A DNA stretch of 64,000 nt from Herbiconiux oxytropis (GCF_024979315.1 NZ_JANLCK010000003.1:186001-250000), one strand, 5' to 3'; counted from the first letter of the stretch, positions 50,688-59,858 are shown. Program-made: numbers and translations. Notes: generated by a model not told the origin, from the letters alone.

Positions 50688-51529
50688 CCGCGGCCGACGG
50701 CCGGGTGCGGGCGAGTGTCTGCATGGCCACCTACAACGGATCGGCCTACGTGGCCGAGCAGATCGAGTCGATCGTGGCCCAGCTCGGTCCCGACGACGAG
50801 CTCGTCATCGTCGACGACTGCTCGCCCGACGACACCGTGGCGGTGGTGGTGCAGACCATCGACAGGCTCGGGGAGTCGAGGGTGACCCTCACGAGGGCCG
50901 ACTCCAACCAGGGCTACGTTCGCGCCTTCGAGGCCGCGATCAAGCGCTCCCGGGGCCGCTACGTGTTCCTCTCCGACCAGGACGACGTGTGGGCGCCCGG
51001 CCGGCACGAGCGAATGATCGAGGGCCTCCGCTCGAAGCTCGTCGTCGCGGGCAACCACTCCATCCTCGGGCGGAACGGAGCGCGGCTCTGGTACCCGCCC
51101 TTGAAGCCCCGGATGGATCGCACGCCGCTCCGAAACCTCTTCGCCGTGCTGATCGGCTACCGCCCCTACTTCGGCTGCGCCATGGGCTTCCGGCGCGAGG
51201 CGATCGAGGGCGGCATCCTGCCGATGCCCGGTTACCTGCACGAGTCGCACGACGTGTGGATCGCCATCACCGGGAACGTGCGGCGGAGCATCCGGCACCT
51301 CGACGAGGTCGTGGTCGAGCGGCGGCTGCACGACTCCAACCAGACGCCTCTCGGCATCCGCGGCCTCGGCACCATCCTGGGCGCGCGCCGCATGTTCGTG
51401 CGGCTCATCCTCGAGGCGGCCCGCCGCACCCGCGTGGCGCGCGGGGGGCTCAGCGGGAGACGACGTGGCGGAGCAGTGCCTTCCGGCCGGCCGGATCGTG
51501 GGCCCGGAGGGCGGCCGGCAGCTCGCTGA
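50684..51529 (+). CDS. GT2-family glycosyltransferase (RgpB-like)
   Basis: GT-A enzyme of 281 residues: VRASVCMATYNGSAYVAEQI, LVIVDDCSPDDTVAVV, SNQGYVRAFEAAIKRSRGRY and FLSDQDDVWAPGRHERM as metal/donor site; GYRPYFGCAMGFRRE and ESHDVWIAITG are the typical C-terminal half of alpha-rhamnosyltransferases such as RgpB. ATG 50684 overlaps the flippase stop by four bases. The last 80 bases overlap the convergent GT2 gene at 51450, and the corresponding C-terminus is a low-complexity Arg/Gly-rich tail, probably not conserved. Confidence 0.88.
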   Translation: MTAADGRVRASVCMATYNGSAYVAEQIESIVAQLGPDDELVIVDDCSPDDTVAVVVQTIDRLGESRVTLTRADSNQGYVRAFEAAIKRSRGRYVFLSDQDDVWAPGRHERMIEGLRSKLVVAGNHSILGRNGARLWYPPLKPRMDRTPLRNLFAVLIGYRPYFGCAMGFRREAIEGGILPMPGYLHESHDVWIAITGNVRRSIRHLDEVVVERRLHDSNQTPLGIRGLGTILGARRMFVRLILEAARRTRVARGGLSGRRRGGAVPSGRPDRGPGGRPAAR

Positions 51530-52334
51530 GCGCGTTGAGCCGCGAGGTGAGGTGCGCCCGGGCGGCCCGAGCCGCGCGAGGCCAGCCCGCGGCCTTCGCG
51601 CGAGCAGCGGCCTCGGCGAAGAGCGCGCGCTCCTCGGCGAACTTCGCGCCGTCGGGGCCCGTGACGGCCGAGACGCTCGCCGCGTGCCGGCGGTAGGAGA
51701 AGCACACCGTGTCATCCAGCAGCATGCCGCCGCCGTCGAAGACGATGTCGAGCATGAGCGCGAGATCCTGCACCACCTCGAAGCCCTCACGGAAGCCGTA
51801 GCGGCGGAGGTCCTCCGCCCGCCAGAGCACCGACGGGAAGTAGGCCCAGTTGCCGGTGAGCAGGCTCGTGGCGAGCTTCTCGCCCGAGAACTCGCGCGGC
51901 CCCGTGCCGCCGAACCGGATGAACCCCTTCACGCGGTCGGCGAGCGGCTCGTGCACCGCGCCCTCCGCGTCGATCACGTCGACGCCGGGTTGCACGATCG
52001 CGGCGCCGGGATGCGCGGCCACCAGCTCGCGGACGGTCGCGACATACCCGGTGTGCATGCGATCGTCGCAGCCCATGAGCACCGCACGCTCGTGCTCGAT
52101 CAGCCGCACGCACTCCCGGAAGTTGCCGCCCACCCCGAGATTCACCGCGTTCCGGCGGTAGTGCACGCGGGGGTCGTCGATCGCGGCCACCCACGCCCCG
52201 GGCGCCGGGTCGGGGTAGACGTCGTCGATGACGACGAGCCGCCAGTCGGGATCGGTCTGCGCGAGCACGCTTCCGACGGCCTCGCGCAGGTGGTCGAAGC
52301 GGCCGTAGAACGGCATCATGATGTCGATCGTCAC
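51450..52334 (-). CDS. GT2-family glycosyltransferase
   Basis: GT-A enzyme of 294 residues: MTIDIMMPFYGRFDHLREAV, LVVIDDVYPDPAPGAWV, RNAVNLGVGGNFRECVRLI and VLMGCDDRMHTGYV as the metal site; TSLLTGNWAYFPSVLWRAED follows. GAGGAG lies six bases before GTG 52334. It is downstream of the two O-antigen-ligase-like genes on the same strand with a 40-nt gap. The 80-nt convergent overlap with GT2 50684 is the longest in the window. Specificity unknown. Confidence 0.87.
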   Translation of the reverse strand: MTIDIMMPFYGRFDHLREAVGSVLAQTDPDWRLVVIDDVYPDPAPGAWVAAIDDPRVHYRRNAVNLGVGGNFRECVRLIEHERAVLMGCDDRMHTGYVATVRELVAAHPGAAIVQPGVDVIDAEGAVHEPLADRVKGFIRFGGTGPREFSGEKLATSLLTGNWAYFPSVLWRAEDLRRYGFREGFEVVQDLALMLDIVFDGGGMLLDDTVCFSYRRHAASVSAVTGPDGAKFAEERALFAEAAARAKAAGWPRAARAARAHLTSRLNALSELPAALRAHDPAGRKALLRHVVSR

Positions 52335-52374
52335 GGAGCGCTCCTCACGGCCGGCGTCATGGGATGCGCCGGCC

Positions 52375-53688
52375 TCACGAGTTCACCGGCACAGGGGCCA
52401 CGGGCTCGTCGGCGCGCCGGAGCCTGCCGCGCCAGCTGAGATCTCGCGCGGCCTTCACCGAGCAGATCACGAGCAGCAGCCAGCCGTACTCCACCAGCAC
52501 GGCGCTCTCGGCCATGGAGGTCGACACGAGCACCACGATCACGAGGGCGGTCCAGAGGAAGACGATGCTCTTGCGGGCGGCCGCGAGCACCCAGGCCCGG
52601 CCGAAGGCGAGCGCCACGAACCCCACGAAGATCACGAAGCCCACGAGTCCGGTCTGGAAGTAGACGTCGACGAAGGCGTTGAGCGCCGAGGTGTGCGAGC
52701 GGTTGCCGATCACGTCGAGAGCGAAGAACGGTGAGACGTTCGAGCGCCAGAATCCCGTCCAGCCCCAGCCCTCGAGGGCATTGAGGTCGATCAGTCGCCA
52801 CAGCTCCCGCCAGATCTCGAGCCTGTAGGTGAACTCGCGGCGCTCGGAGAGGAGGGCGAGGATGCTTCCTCGGGCCAGATAGCCCACGATCAGCCCGAGC
52901 AGCGAGACGGCGAGCAGCACGAAGTGCCAGCCGCGCCGGGTCTCGGAGGCCGCCCGGCGGAGCGCCAGCAGGATGACGGTGGCGACGCCCGTGACCACGG
53001 CGACCCCGAGCGTGACCGGTGACCCGGAGAGCACGACGGCGATCACGGCGATCGCGGCGCTGTAGATGCCGATCCCGCGCCGGATCGAGCGCGTGGCGAG
53101 CTCGATCGCGAACGTGACGAGGGCGAGCATGGCCACGAAGCCGAGCATGTTGCGGGTGCCCAGGATGCCCTGCACCGGGCCGCCCGAGGCGATGCCGCCC
53201 GTGACGTTCAGGAACGGCACCGTGGTGTCGAGCAGGAGCCCGGCCAGGATCTCGACGGCGAGTGAGGCGGTGAGCACCACGCGCAGCACGTCGCCGAGCG
53301 CGCGCACCACCTGGATGAGGTCGCGTACCACGGCGATGTAGACGCCGAGGAACGCGTAGGCCAGCTGGTACAGCAGGCCGTTCAGCGTGGACGGCAGGTA
53401 GGAGCTCCAGAGCAGGGTCACCGCGCACCAGCCCACGAAGACCAGGAGCGAGATCGGAAGCAGTCCGTGCCAGTCGAGGTCGTGCCAGCGGCCCACGAAC
53501 GAGAGCCCGGCGAACACGACGAGTGCCGAGACGATCGCGATGAGGCCCGGCCAGCCGATCATCGAGCGCAGCGGGAACGAGAGGAAGGCGGTGCCGAGGA
53601 TCGCGAGCGTGAGCACGCGGGCGAAGCGGGTGGAGCCGAAGAACTCGAGCACTCCCACCGCCACCGGGTGCTGGGGCACCCGCGTCAT
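52375..53688 (-). CDS. O-antigen ligase/polymerase-like membrane protein (copy 2)
   Basis: Polytopic membrane protein of 437 residues, about eleven helices, of the Wzy/WaaL (O-antigen ligase) family. The large outer loop between late helices has EFTYRLEIWRELWRLIDLNA, GWGWTGFW and SHTSALNAFVDVYFQTGLVG: the R-x3-W, GxG and H-N-x(5)-Q-x-GLVG pattern is the family signature, with the catalytic-type histidine in SHTSALNAF. GILGTRNMLGFVAML earlier is also conserved. It likely joins lipid-linked glycans to each other or to wall peptidoglycan. ATG 53688 overlaps the stop of a homologous upstream gene by four bases. Confidence 0.88.
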   Translation of the reverse strand: MTRVPQHPVAVGVLEFFGSTRFARVLTLAILGTAFLSFPLRSMIGWPGLIAIVSALVVFAGLSFVGRWHDLDWHGLLPISLLVFVGWCAVTLLWSSYLPSTLNGLLYQLAYAFLGVYIAVVRDLIQVVRALGDVLRVVLTASLAVEILAGLLLDTTVPFLNVTGGIASGGPVQGILGTRNMLGFVAMLALVTFAIELATRSIRRGIGIYSAAIAVIAVVLSGSPVTLGVAVVTGVATVILLALRRAASETRRGWHFVLLAVSLLGLIVGYLARGSILALLSERREFTYRLEIWRELWRLIDLNALEGWGWTGFWRSNVSPFFALDVIGNRSHTSALNAFVDVYFQTGLVGFVIFVGFVALAFGRAWVLAAARKSIVFLWTALVIVVLVSTSMAESAVLVEYGWLLLVICSVKAARDLSWRGRLRRADEPVAPVPVNS

Positions 53689-55040
53689 CGTCGAGCGGGG
53701 CTGAGCCCGGCGGGGCGGGGCTCAGGATGCGCGCCGAGATCCTGGTCCACCTTCTGCAGGTCGAGCTTGGTCTTCACGCCGATCACGATGAGCAGCACCC
53801 AGCCGCCCTCCACGAGGATGCGGCTCTCGACGAAGCTCTGCGCCACGAGGGCGGTGAGCAGCAGGGCAGGGGCGAGCGTGACCGCCACCTGGGGGAGGGC
53901 GCGGCCCTTGCCATCGAGCGGCTCCTCCACGGCGAACCACCACGAGCGGTGCCAGGCGCCCAGCACGAACGCGACGAAGAGCACGAGGCCCACGACGCCC
54001 AGCTGCAGCCACACGTCGAGCCAGGCGTTGTGCGCCTGCAGGTAGGTGACGCCCTTCCGCACCGCGAGGTCGTCGAACGGCTCGACCCAGGGCACCCAGT
54101 AGCTCACCCAGCCCCAGCCGAAGGCCGGGCGCTCGGCGGCGAGGCCCGCGACCGAGTTCCAGATGTCGAGCCGGCCCGTGAGGTCCTCCGACTTGCCGAA
54201 GAGCGAGAGCACCTGCTGCCAGAGCACTCCCACGGCCACGACGGCGAGCACGGCCACGGCGGCCGCCGCCGCGAACACCCGCGCCCGGCGGCCGGAGCGG
54301 GCGCGTCGGGCGAGCACGAGCACGCCGAAGGCCGCCGCGGTGATGACGAGGGCGCCGACGGCCGTGGCCGATCGCGTCAGGGCGAGGGTGCCGAGTGCCA
54401 CGACGATCCAGGCGAGGGCAGGACCCCGGCGGCGGAGCTTCTGCGCCAGCTGCACCGCGAGCACGATGAGCGCGAGCACGGCCACGAAGGCGAGCAGGTT
54501 GCGGTTGCCGACGATGCCCTGGATGGGGCCGCCGTGGAACAGATCGGCCTGCGACCAGTAGAAGGCGTTCGGCACCTTGCGGTCGCCGTAGTCGGTGAAG
54601 AACGGGAAGACCGGGGAGCGCACGAAGGCGCCCACGACGAATTCGAAGAGCAGCGAGAGGCCGAGGATCCCGTTGAGGGCCGTGCCGAGTGCCGAGAGCA
54701 GCCGGGGCCAGCTCAGAGCGGCGCAGAGGAAGAGAGCGCCGAGCGTCGTGGCGGCCTGGGCGAGGATGCCGAGCACCGTCGCTCCCGGATAGAACGACCA
54801 GGCGAGCGAGACCACGGCGAGCACCCCGAACAGCACGAGCGTGCGAGGGAGTCGCCAGAAGGCAACCGCTCCCCAGAGCCTGCGCCTGGTCATCATGACC
54901 GCGACGACGACCGTGATCGCGGCCACCAGGGCGGCGTAGCCCCACCAGCCGAGCAGGTTCCGCCACACGTCGCCCGCGAACACCGTGAACAGCACGAGCA
55001 CGGAGAGCGACCGCGTGGCGGCGTCGGTCGGGTATCGCAT
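53685..55040 (-). CDS. O-antigen ligase/polymerase-like membrane protein (copy 1)
   Basis: Homologue of the following gene, 451 residues and about eleven helices. Equivalent features are GIVGNRNLLAFVAVLALIVL, DLTGRLDIWNSVAGLAAERP, FGWGWVSYWVPW and LQAHNAWLDVWLQLGVVGLV, with the conserved histidine in QAHNAWLD. The pair is a tandem duplication, but the outer-loop residues differ enough to suggest distinct glycan substrates, for example one polymerase and one ligase. ATG 55040 has TAGAGT seven bases before it; no ribosome site is present. It heads the unit ligase-ligase-GT2. Confidence 0.88.
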   Translation of the reverse strand: MRYPTDAATRSLSVLVLFTVFAGDVWRNLLGWWGYAALVAAITVVVAVMMTRRRLWGAVAFWRLPRTLVLFGVLAVVSLAWSFYPGATVLGILAQAATTLGALFLCAALSWPRLLSALGTALNGILGLSLLFEFVVGAFVRSPVFPFFTDYGDRKVPNAFYWSQADLFHGGPIQGIVGNRNLLAFVAVLALIVLAVQLAQKLRRRGPALAWIVVALGTLALTRSATAVGALVITAAAFGVLVLARRARSGRRARVFAAAAAVAVLAVVAVGVLWQQVLSLFGKSEDLTGRLDIWNSVAGLAAERPAFGWGWVSYWVPWVEPFDDLAVRKGVTYLQAHNAWLDVWLQLGVVGLVLFVAFVLGAWHRSWWFAVEEPLDGKGRALPQVAVTLAPALLLTALVAQSFVESRILVEGGWVLLIVIGVKTKLDLQKVDQDLGAHPEPRPAGLSPARR

Positions 55041-55047
55041 GGGGAGA

Positions 55048-55053
55048 ACTCTA
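55048..55053 (-). promoter_or_regulatory. -10 hexamer of leaderless ligase operon
   Basis: TAGAGT on the minus strand, seven bases before ATG 55040; the same hexamer as at gtrA. Confidence 0.5.
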
Positions 55054-55069
55054 CCGAGGCCTGGCCCGC

Positions 55070-56248
55070 TCACACGAAGGCGGCGAACCCCGTGATGCTG
55101 CGGCCCACGATGAGCGTGTTCATCTCGCGGGTGCCCTCGTAGGAGTAGAGCGCCTCGGCGTCGGCGAAGTGCCGGGCCACGTCGTAGTCGAGCACGATGC
55201 CGTTGCCGCCGAGGGCCTCTCGGCACCACGCCACGGTCTCGCGCATGCGGGCCGTCGTGTAGGCCTTCGCGAGCGCCGAGTGCTCGTCCTTCTGCGTGCC
55301 GTCGTCGAGCATCTGCGAGACCCGCACGACCATGCCGAGGCTCGCGGTGATGTTGCCGATCGACTTCACGAGCAGATCCTGCACGAGCTGGTGGCTCGCG
55401 ATCGGCTTGCCGAACTGCACGCGCTCGCGGGCGTAGCGGAGCGCGGCCTCGTAGGCGCCCACCGAGTTGCCCACGGCGGCCCAGGCCACCTCGGCGCGGG
55501 TGAGGCGCAGCACCTTCGCCGTGTCGCGGAACGAGTTCGCGTTCTGCAGCCGCAGGCTCTCCGGCACCCGCACGCCCTCGAGCGTGATGTCGGCGTTCTG
55601 AACGATGCGCAGGCTCTGCTTGTTCTCGATCTTGGTGGCCGAGTAGCCGGGGGTCGAGGTCGGCACGATGAAGCCCTTGACCTGCCCGTCCTCCGCATCC
55701 TTCGCCCAGATTACGGTGATGTCGCTGAAGGTGGCGTTGCCGATCCAGCGCTTGGAGCCGTTCAGCACCCACTCGTCGCCCTCGCGCGTGGCGGTGGTGC
55801 GAAGGCCCTGGGCCGAATCGGAGCCCGAGGTGGGCTCGGTGAGGCCGAAGGCTCCCACGATCTCGCCCGACGCCATCCTCGGCAGCCACTCCGCGCGCTG
55901 CTCGGGCGATCCGGTGACGCTGATGGAGCCCATGGCGAGGCCGTTCTGCACACCGACGAGCGTGGCGATCGAGGCGTCGACGCGAGCGAGCTCGAGCGCC
56001 ACGAAACCGCGGAAGACCGCGGAGTTCTCGAACGGCCGCGTCTCGTCCCAGGCGAAGGAGAAGGCGCCGGTGCCGGCGAGCCCCTTCATGATGCCGTCGG
56101 GGTGGGTGGCCTTCTCCCAATGCCCGTTGACGACCGGCTTCACCTCCGACTCGAGGTAGCTGCGGAGCGCGGCGAGCGCTCCCTTCTCCTCGTCGGTGAG
56201 AAGGGTCTCGTAGCCGTAGAAGTCGCTGGCGAGGGGCTCGAAGGTCAT
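55070..56248 (-). CDS. Acyl-CoA dehydrogenase (glutaryl-CoA dehydrogenase-like)
   Basis: FAD-dependent acyl-CoA dehydrogenase of 392 residues. FGLTEPTSGSDSAQGLRTTA (substrate and FAD contacts), GSKRWIGNATFSDITVIWAK, YARERVQFGKPIASHQLVQD and EALGGNGIVLDYDVARH are classic. YSYEGTREMNTLIVGRSITG near the end contains the catalytic base, Glu371, in the position used by glutaryl-CoA and related dehydrogenases. GGAG lies five bases before ATG 56248. The gene is metabolically unrelated to the surface locus and marks its right boundary. Substrate is not certain from sequence alone. Confidence 0.92.
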   Translation of the reverse strand: MTFEPLASDFYGYETLLTDEEKGALAALRSYLESEVKPVVNGHWEKATHPDGIMKGLAGTGAFSFAWDETRPFENSAVFRGFVALELARVDASIATLVGVQNGLAMGSISVTGSPEQRAEWLPRMASGEIVGAFGLTEPTSGSDSAQGLRTTATREGDEWVLNGSKRWIGNATFSDITVIWAKDAEDGQVKGFIVPTSTPGYSATKIENKQSLRIVQNADITLEGVRVPESLRLQNANSFRDTAKVLRLTRAEVAWAAVGNSVGAYEAALRYARERVQFGKPIASHQLVQDLLVKSIGNITASLGMVVRVSQMLDDGTQKDEHSALAKAYTTARMRETVAWCREALGGNGIVLDYDVARHFADAEALYSYEGTREMNTLIVGRSITGFAAFV

Positions 56249-56419
56249 GTCTGCTCCGTTGCGTTCACGCGGGACGCGTGTGATCGAGGGTGTCCGGCGA
56301 GTGAGCCTAACGAAGGTGGCCGCGCGCATCCTGGGCGCTTGGTAGTTTGTTCCAATCGCGTGCTCCACCGTGGGGGCGCCGATTGTAGCTCGCTCATAAG
56401 TCCGTGTGAGAGTGGAGAC

Positions 56420-57691
56420 ATGTTCGTTCCGATCAGCAACACCCCACGCGACTACGCCTGGGGGTCGACCACCGCCCTGCCGGAACTCCTCGGCACCCCC
56501 GTGACCGGCCGGCCGCAGGCCGAGCTGTGGCTCGGCGCTCACGCCGGCAGCCCCAGCCGCATCCTCGATCCCGACGACACCGGGGGAGCCGAGGACCTCG
56601 CCGCCTGGATCGCCGCCGACCCCGCGACGACCCTCGGCGGCGACCGCAGGGGAGACACGCTCCCGTTCCTGCTGAAGCTGCTCGCGGCGTCCGAGCCGCT
56701 CTCGCTGCAGGCGCACCCCACGCTCGAGCGCGCCCGCGCGGGCTTCGAGCGCGAGAACGCCGAGGGCGTGCCGCTCGATGCGCCCAATCGCAACTACAAG
56801 GATGCGCTGCACAAGCCCGAGATCGTCGTGGCGCTGAGCGACCGCTACGAGGCGCTCTGCGGGTTCCGGCCGCTCGCCGAGGTGCGCGAGATCATCGACC
56901 TCCTGGTGACGATCGACAACTCGCAGACCGCACCCCGCTGGGAGCTCTACGGCCCGATGGTGCACCTGCTCGAGGATTCCGGGACGGAGCGCGAGACCGA
57001 CGCCGAGATCCTGCGTTCGGTCGTGGCGTGGGTGCTCTCGGGCGGCGAGGAGGTGCAGACGCTCGTAGGTCACCTCGTGCGCACCGCCGAGAAGGCGCTG
57101 CACCCCGCCCACGCCCACATGACCGACCCCTACACGCCCTCCCTCGAGACCGTCGTGATGCTGCAGGAGGAGTACCCGGGCGACCCGGGCATCATCATCT
57201 CGCTGCTGCTGAACCGCGTGGCCCTGCGGGCGGGGGAGGCGCTCTACCTGCCGGCCGGCAACATCCACGCCTACCTGCGCGGCGTGGGCATCGAGCTCAT
57301 GGCGGCCTCGGACAACGTGCTGCGCGGCGGCCTCACCCCCAAGCACGTCGATGTGCCGGAACTGCTCGAGGTGCTGGAGTTCCACCCGCTCCCCGTGCCC
57401 TACCTCGTGCCCTCGCACCCGGCCGCCGGCGTCTCGGTCTTCCGGCCCGACGTCGACGACTTCGAGCTCGTGCGGGTCGAGGCGGTGTCGGGAGCCGAGC
57501 CGATCGGGCTGTCGCCTGCGGGGCCTGCGATCGTGCTCTGCCTCTCGGGAACGCTCACGGTGGCGGGCGGGGCCGACGACGCCGTGCTCGTGCGCGGCGG
57601 CGCGGTCTACGTGACGCCGGATGAGGGCCGCCTCTACTTCACCGGCGAGGGCGTGGCCTTCGTCGCGGCGCCGGGAGCGCGGAGCGAGTAG
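56420..57691 (+). CDS. manA: Mannose-6-phosphate isomerase, class I
   Basis: Zinc enzyme interconverting fructose-6-phosphate and mannose-6-phosphate, feeding GDP-mannose for wall mannans. It has 423 residues, normal for type I enzymes. Zinc ligands are recognisable: Gln97 and His99 in SLQAHP, Glu134 in HKPEIVVAL, and His283 in PAGNIHAYL; RNYKDALHKPE is the family signature. GTGGAG precedes ATG 56420 unusually closely (two bases), so the mRNA start or true ribosome site is unclear. Proximity to whiB2 reflects an arrangement seen in many actinobacteria. It opens the plus-strand part of the right flank. Confidence 0.95.
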   Translation: MFVPISNTPRDYAWGSTTALPELLGTPVTGRPQAELWLGAHAGSPSRILDPDDTGGAEDLAAWIAADPATTLGGDRRGDTLPFLLKLLAASEPLSLQAHPTLERARAGFERENAEGVPLDAPNRNYKDALHKPEIVVALSDRYEALCGFRPLAEVREIIDLLVTIDNSQTAPRWELYGPMVHLLEDSGTERETDAEILRSVVAWVLSGGEEVQTLVGHLVRTAEKALHPAHAHMTDPYTPSLETVVMLQEEYPGDPGIIISLLLNRVALRAGEALYLPAGNIHAYLRGVGIELMAASDNVLRGGLTPKHVDVPELLEVLEFHPLPVPYLVPSHPAAGVSVFRPDVDDFELVRVEAVSGAEPIGLSPAGPAIVLCLSGTLTVAGGADDAVLVRGGAVYVTPDEGRLYFTGEGVAFVAAPGARSE

Positions 57692-57764
57692 GCGCGGGTC
57701 GCCGAGGTGAATAATACTCACTTGACTGGTAGGGTCTCCGCTGACTTCAAGAGACAGGATCCCC

Positions 57765-58715
57765 ATGGCGTTCTCCCCGGTCCGACTGGTGTCGGCCATC
57801 ACATCGGCCCTGATCGTCGCGGGGGTGGGGGCGGTCGCTTCACCCCCGGCGTCGGCCCTCGGGTGCGTCCTCGGACCGAGCCTCGGCGGCGCCGCGCGGG
57901 CTGTGGGAATCAGCTGTCCGCAGATGGACGGCATCGACCTCGCGAGCGAATGGGGACGCGGTGGCAGTCCGGCGTCGAACTGCCATTTCGGTTGGGAGTC
58001 AGGCAACTATCCGCCGGACCTGCTCGACTTCCTGTCGGCGACGTCCGTGACTCGCAAGCTGGATCGTGACGAAGACGGCACCACGACCGCTTGGTCGCTC
58101 TACCGGCGGGGCGGCAAGGTCGTCGGTGGCATCCTCATCCAAACCCGACCCGATCACACCTTCTCGGTGCTCATCGATGTACGCGGCCGCAGCGGGTATC
58201 GGCTTGAGAGCGTCTATTTCGACTGCAAGACCTCGTCGGACGGGCCCATCTACCACGAGGAGGTGCCGAGTGATCCGGAGCTGCTGCCGATGCCGGGCAT
58301 CGGCACTCCGGTCCCCTCGCGCCCGACTGCGCCCGTCATGGCGACCGGAGCCATGACCGTTCTCGGGACGGGCAATCACCTGCTGCGGGTCGACCTCACG
58401 AACACGGGCACTCGGGTCAACCATGGCTCGATCGGGTTCGACCTCGGCGGCTATCGGGTCGTCGGGTTCCCGACACTCCCCGCCGGGGGCGTCTGCGAGG
58501 CCGCCGACGGTCTTGTCTGCAGTGTCGAGTCGATCGCAGCAGGTTCGACGGTGTCGTTCGTGCTGCTGCTCCAGTCCGAGGGCACCCCGTCAGGGGATGT
58601 GGTCGACGTCAGCGTCGCCTCGCTCGGCCTGCGCAAGCTCTCGGCGGGCATCGGGTGGGCCCCGGTGAACAAGCGCTCGATGGTTTTCGACGACTTCGCC
58701 GTCTCGCGGCCCTGA
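57765..58715 (+). CDS. Secreted hypothetical protein
   Basis: Exported 316-residue protein; a signal peptide of about 32 residues ends ASALG. The mature part has a first domain with four or five cysteines (GCVLGPSL, ISCPQMD, NCHFGWESGNYPP, YFDCK) and a Pro-rich linker near residue 185 (PGIGTPVPSRPTAPVM). The second domain is about 120 residues of beta-rich sequence (HLLRVDLTNTGTRVNHGSI) like a DUF11 or fibronectin-type surface module. AGGA lies five bases before ATG 57765; TAGGGT at 57730-57735 may be the -10. No function is recognised. Slightly lower G+C than neighbours. Confidence 0.78.
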   Translation: MAFSPVRLVSAITSALIVAGVGAVASPPASALGCVLGPSLGGAARAVGISCPQMDGIDLASEWGRGGSPASNCHFGWESGNYPPDLLDFLSATSVTRKLDRDEDGTTTAWSLYRRGGKVVGGILIQTRPDHTFSVLIDVRGRSGYRLESVYFDCKTSSDGPIYHEEVPSDPELLPMPGIGTPVPSRPTAPVMATGAMTVLGTGNHLLRVDLTNTGTRVNHGSIGFDLGGYRVVGFPTLPAGGVCEAADGLVCSVESIAAGSTVSFVLLLQSEGTPSGDVVDVSVASLGLRKLSAGIGWAPVNKRSMVFDDFAVSRP

Positions 58716-58761
58716 GGCGCGGGTGCTGGTGTGAGGAGGTTCAGCGTCGGGCCACCGATGC

Positions 58762-59718
58762 TCAGGCGCTCAGGCGCACGGTGAACGCGCGGCGGTAGGC
58801 CGCCGGTGTGGTGTCGAGGGTCTTGGCGAAGTGGTGTCTCATCACGGCGGCCGTGCCGAATCCGCTCTCGGCCGCCACGGCGTCGAGGCCGAGGCTGCTC
58901 TCCTCGAGCAGCTGCTGTGCGCGCAGCAGGCGCTGGCGGTTGAGCCAGGCGCCCGGGGTGGTGCCGAGGTCGGCCTTGAACCGCCGGGCGAACGTGCGCG
59001 GTGACATGAGGGCGCGTCTGGCCAGCTCGTCGATGGTGAGCTCCTCCTCGAGGTGCTCCAGCATCCACTCCGTGACCTCGGCGAAGGAGTCGGTGCAGCG
59101 CTCCTTGACGGGCGCCGCGATGTACTGCGACTGGCCGCCCGCCCGCTGCGGGGGAACCACCATCCGCCGCGCCACGACGTTGGCGGCCGCGGCACCGAGC
59201 TCAATCCTGATGAGGTGCAGGCAGGCGTCGATGCCCGAGGCCGTGCCTGCGCTCGTGATGATCCTGCCGTCCTCCACGAAGAGCACGTCCGGATCGACGG
59301 AGACATCGGGGAAGTCGGCGGCGAGGCGCTCCGCGTGCATCCAGTGCGTGGTGGCGGATCGGGCGGAGAGGAGGCCGGACTTGGCGAGCGTGAAGGCGCC
59401 GCTGCAGATGCTGATGATCCAGGCGCCGCGGTCGGCGGCCTCCCGCAGCACGCGCACGACCTCCGGGTGCACGTCGGCGTCGATCACGTGCGCGGGCACC
59501 GCGATCAGGTCGGCCTCGGCCGCCTTCTCGAGCCCGTCGGCGATGAGCATGTCGTAGCCGAGGCTCGTGCGCACGGGGCCGGGCTCTGCCGTGGCGATGC
59601 TGAACTCGAACTCGGGGCCGCCGTGCTCCGAGCGATCGATGCCGAAGACCTCGCACACCACACCGAACTCGAAGGGGGCGACGCCCGGGATGGCGAGGAG
59701 GACGACCTTGGAGAGCAT
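58762..59718 (-). CDS. GlxA-family AraC-type transcriptional regulator
   Basis: A 318-residue regulator with an N-terminal DJ-1/PfpI-like amidotransferase-fold sensor (VVLLAIPGVAPFEFGVVCEV; IISICSGAFTLAKSGLL with the nucleophile-elbow cysteine) and a C-terminal AraC double HTH (LTIDELARRALMSPRTFARR, then GLDAVAAESGFGTAAVMRHH). ATG 59718 is preferred because TATCCT lies exactly six bases before it; an upstream extension has no support. It is convergent with the secreted hypothetical gene and divergent from whiB2. Targets and ligand are unknown. Confidence 0.92.
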   Translation of the reverse strand: MLSKVVLLAIPGVAPFEFGVVCEVFGIDRSEHGGPEFEFSIATAEPGPVRTSLGYDMLIADGLEKAAEADLIAVPAHVIDADVHPEVVRVLREAADRGAWIISICSGAFTLAKSGLLSARSATTHWMHAERLAADFPDVSVDPDVLFVEDGRIITSAGTASGIDACLHLIRIELGAAAANVVARRMVVPPQRAGGQSQYIAAPVKERCTDSFAEVTEWMLEHLEEELTIDELARRALMSPRTFARRFKADLGTTPGAWLNRQRLLRAQQLLEESSLGLDAVAAESGFGTAAVMRHHFAKTLDTTPAAYRRAFTVRLSA

Positions 59719-59724
59719 GCTGGC

Positions 59725-59730
59725 AGGATA
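59725..59730 (-). promoter_or_regulatory. -10 hexamer of leaderless glxA-type gene
   Basis: TATCCT on the minus strand, six bases before ATG 59718. Confidence 0.5.
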
Positions 59731-59829
59731 TCGATCTTCTGCGAATAATGTCCAGCAGTCGGTTTTCGCCGCAGGATCCACGCCGTGTCGCAACTCTTAA
59801 GGCAGACTTGAGGGTTTACCATTCACGAC

Positions 59830-59858
59830 TTGACTCGAGGGAACTACACCGGTGTAAT
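59830..59858 (+). promoter_or_regulatory. whiB2 promoter
   Basis: TTGACT (59830-59835), 17-nt spacer, TGTAAT (59853-59858): the best -35/-10 pair in the window. Transcription should start near 59865, leaving a leader of about 50 nt before ATG 59915. Confidence 0.55.
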
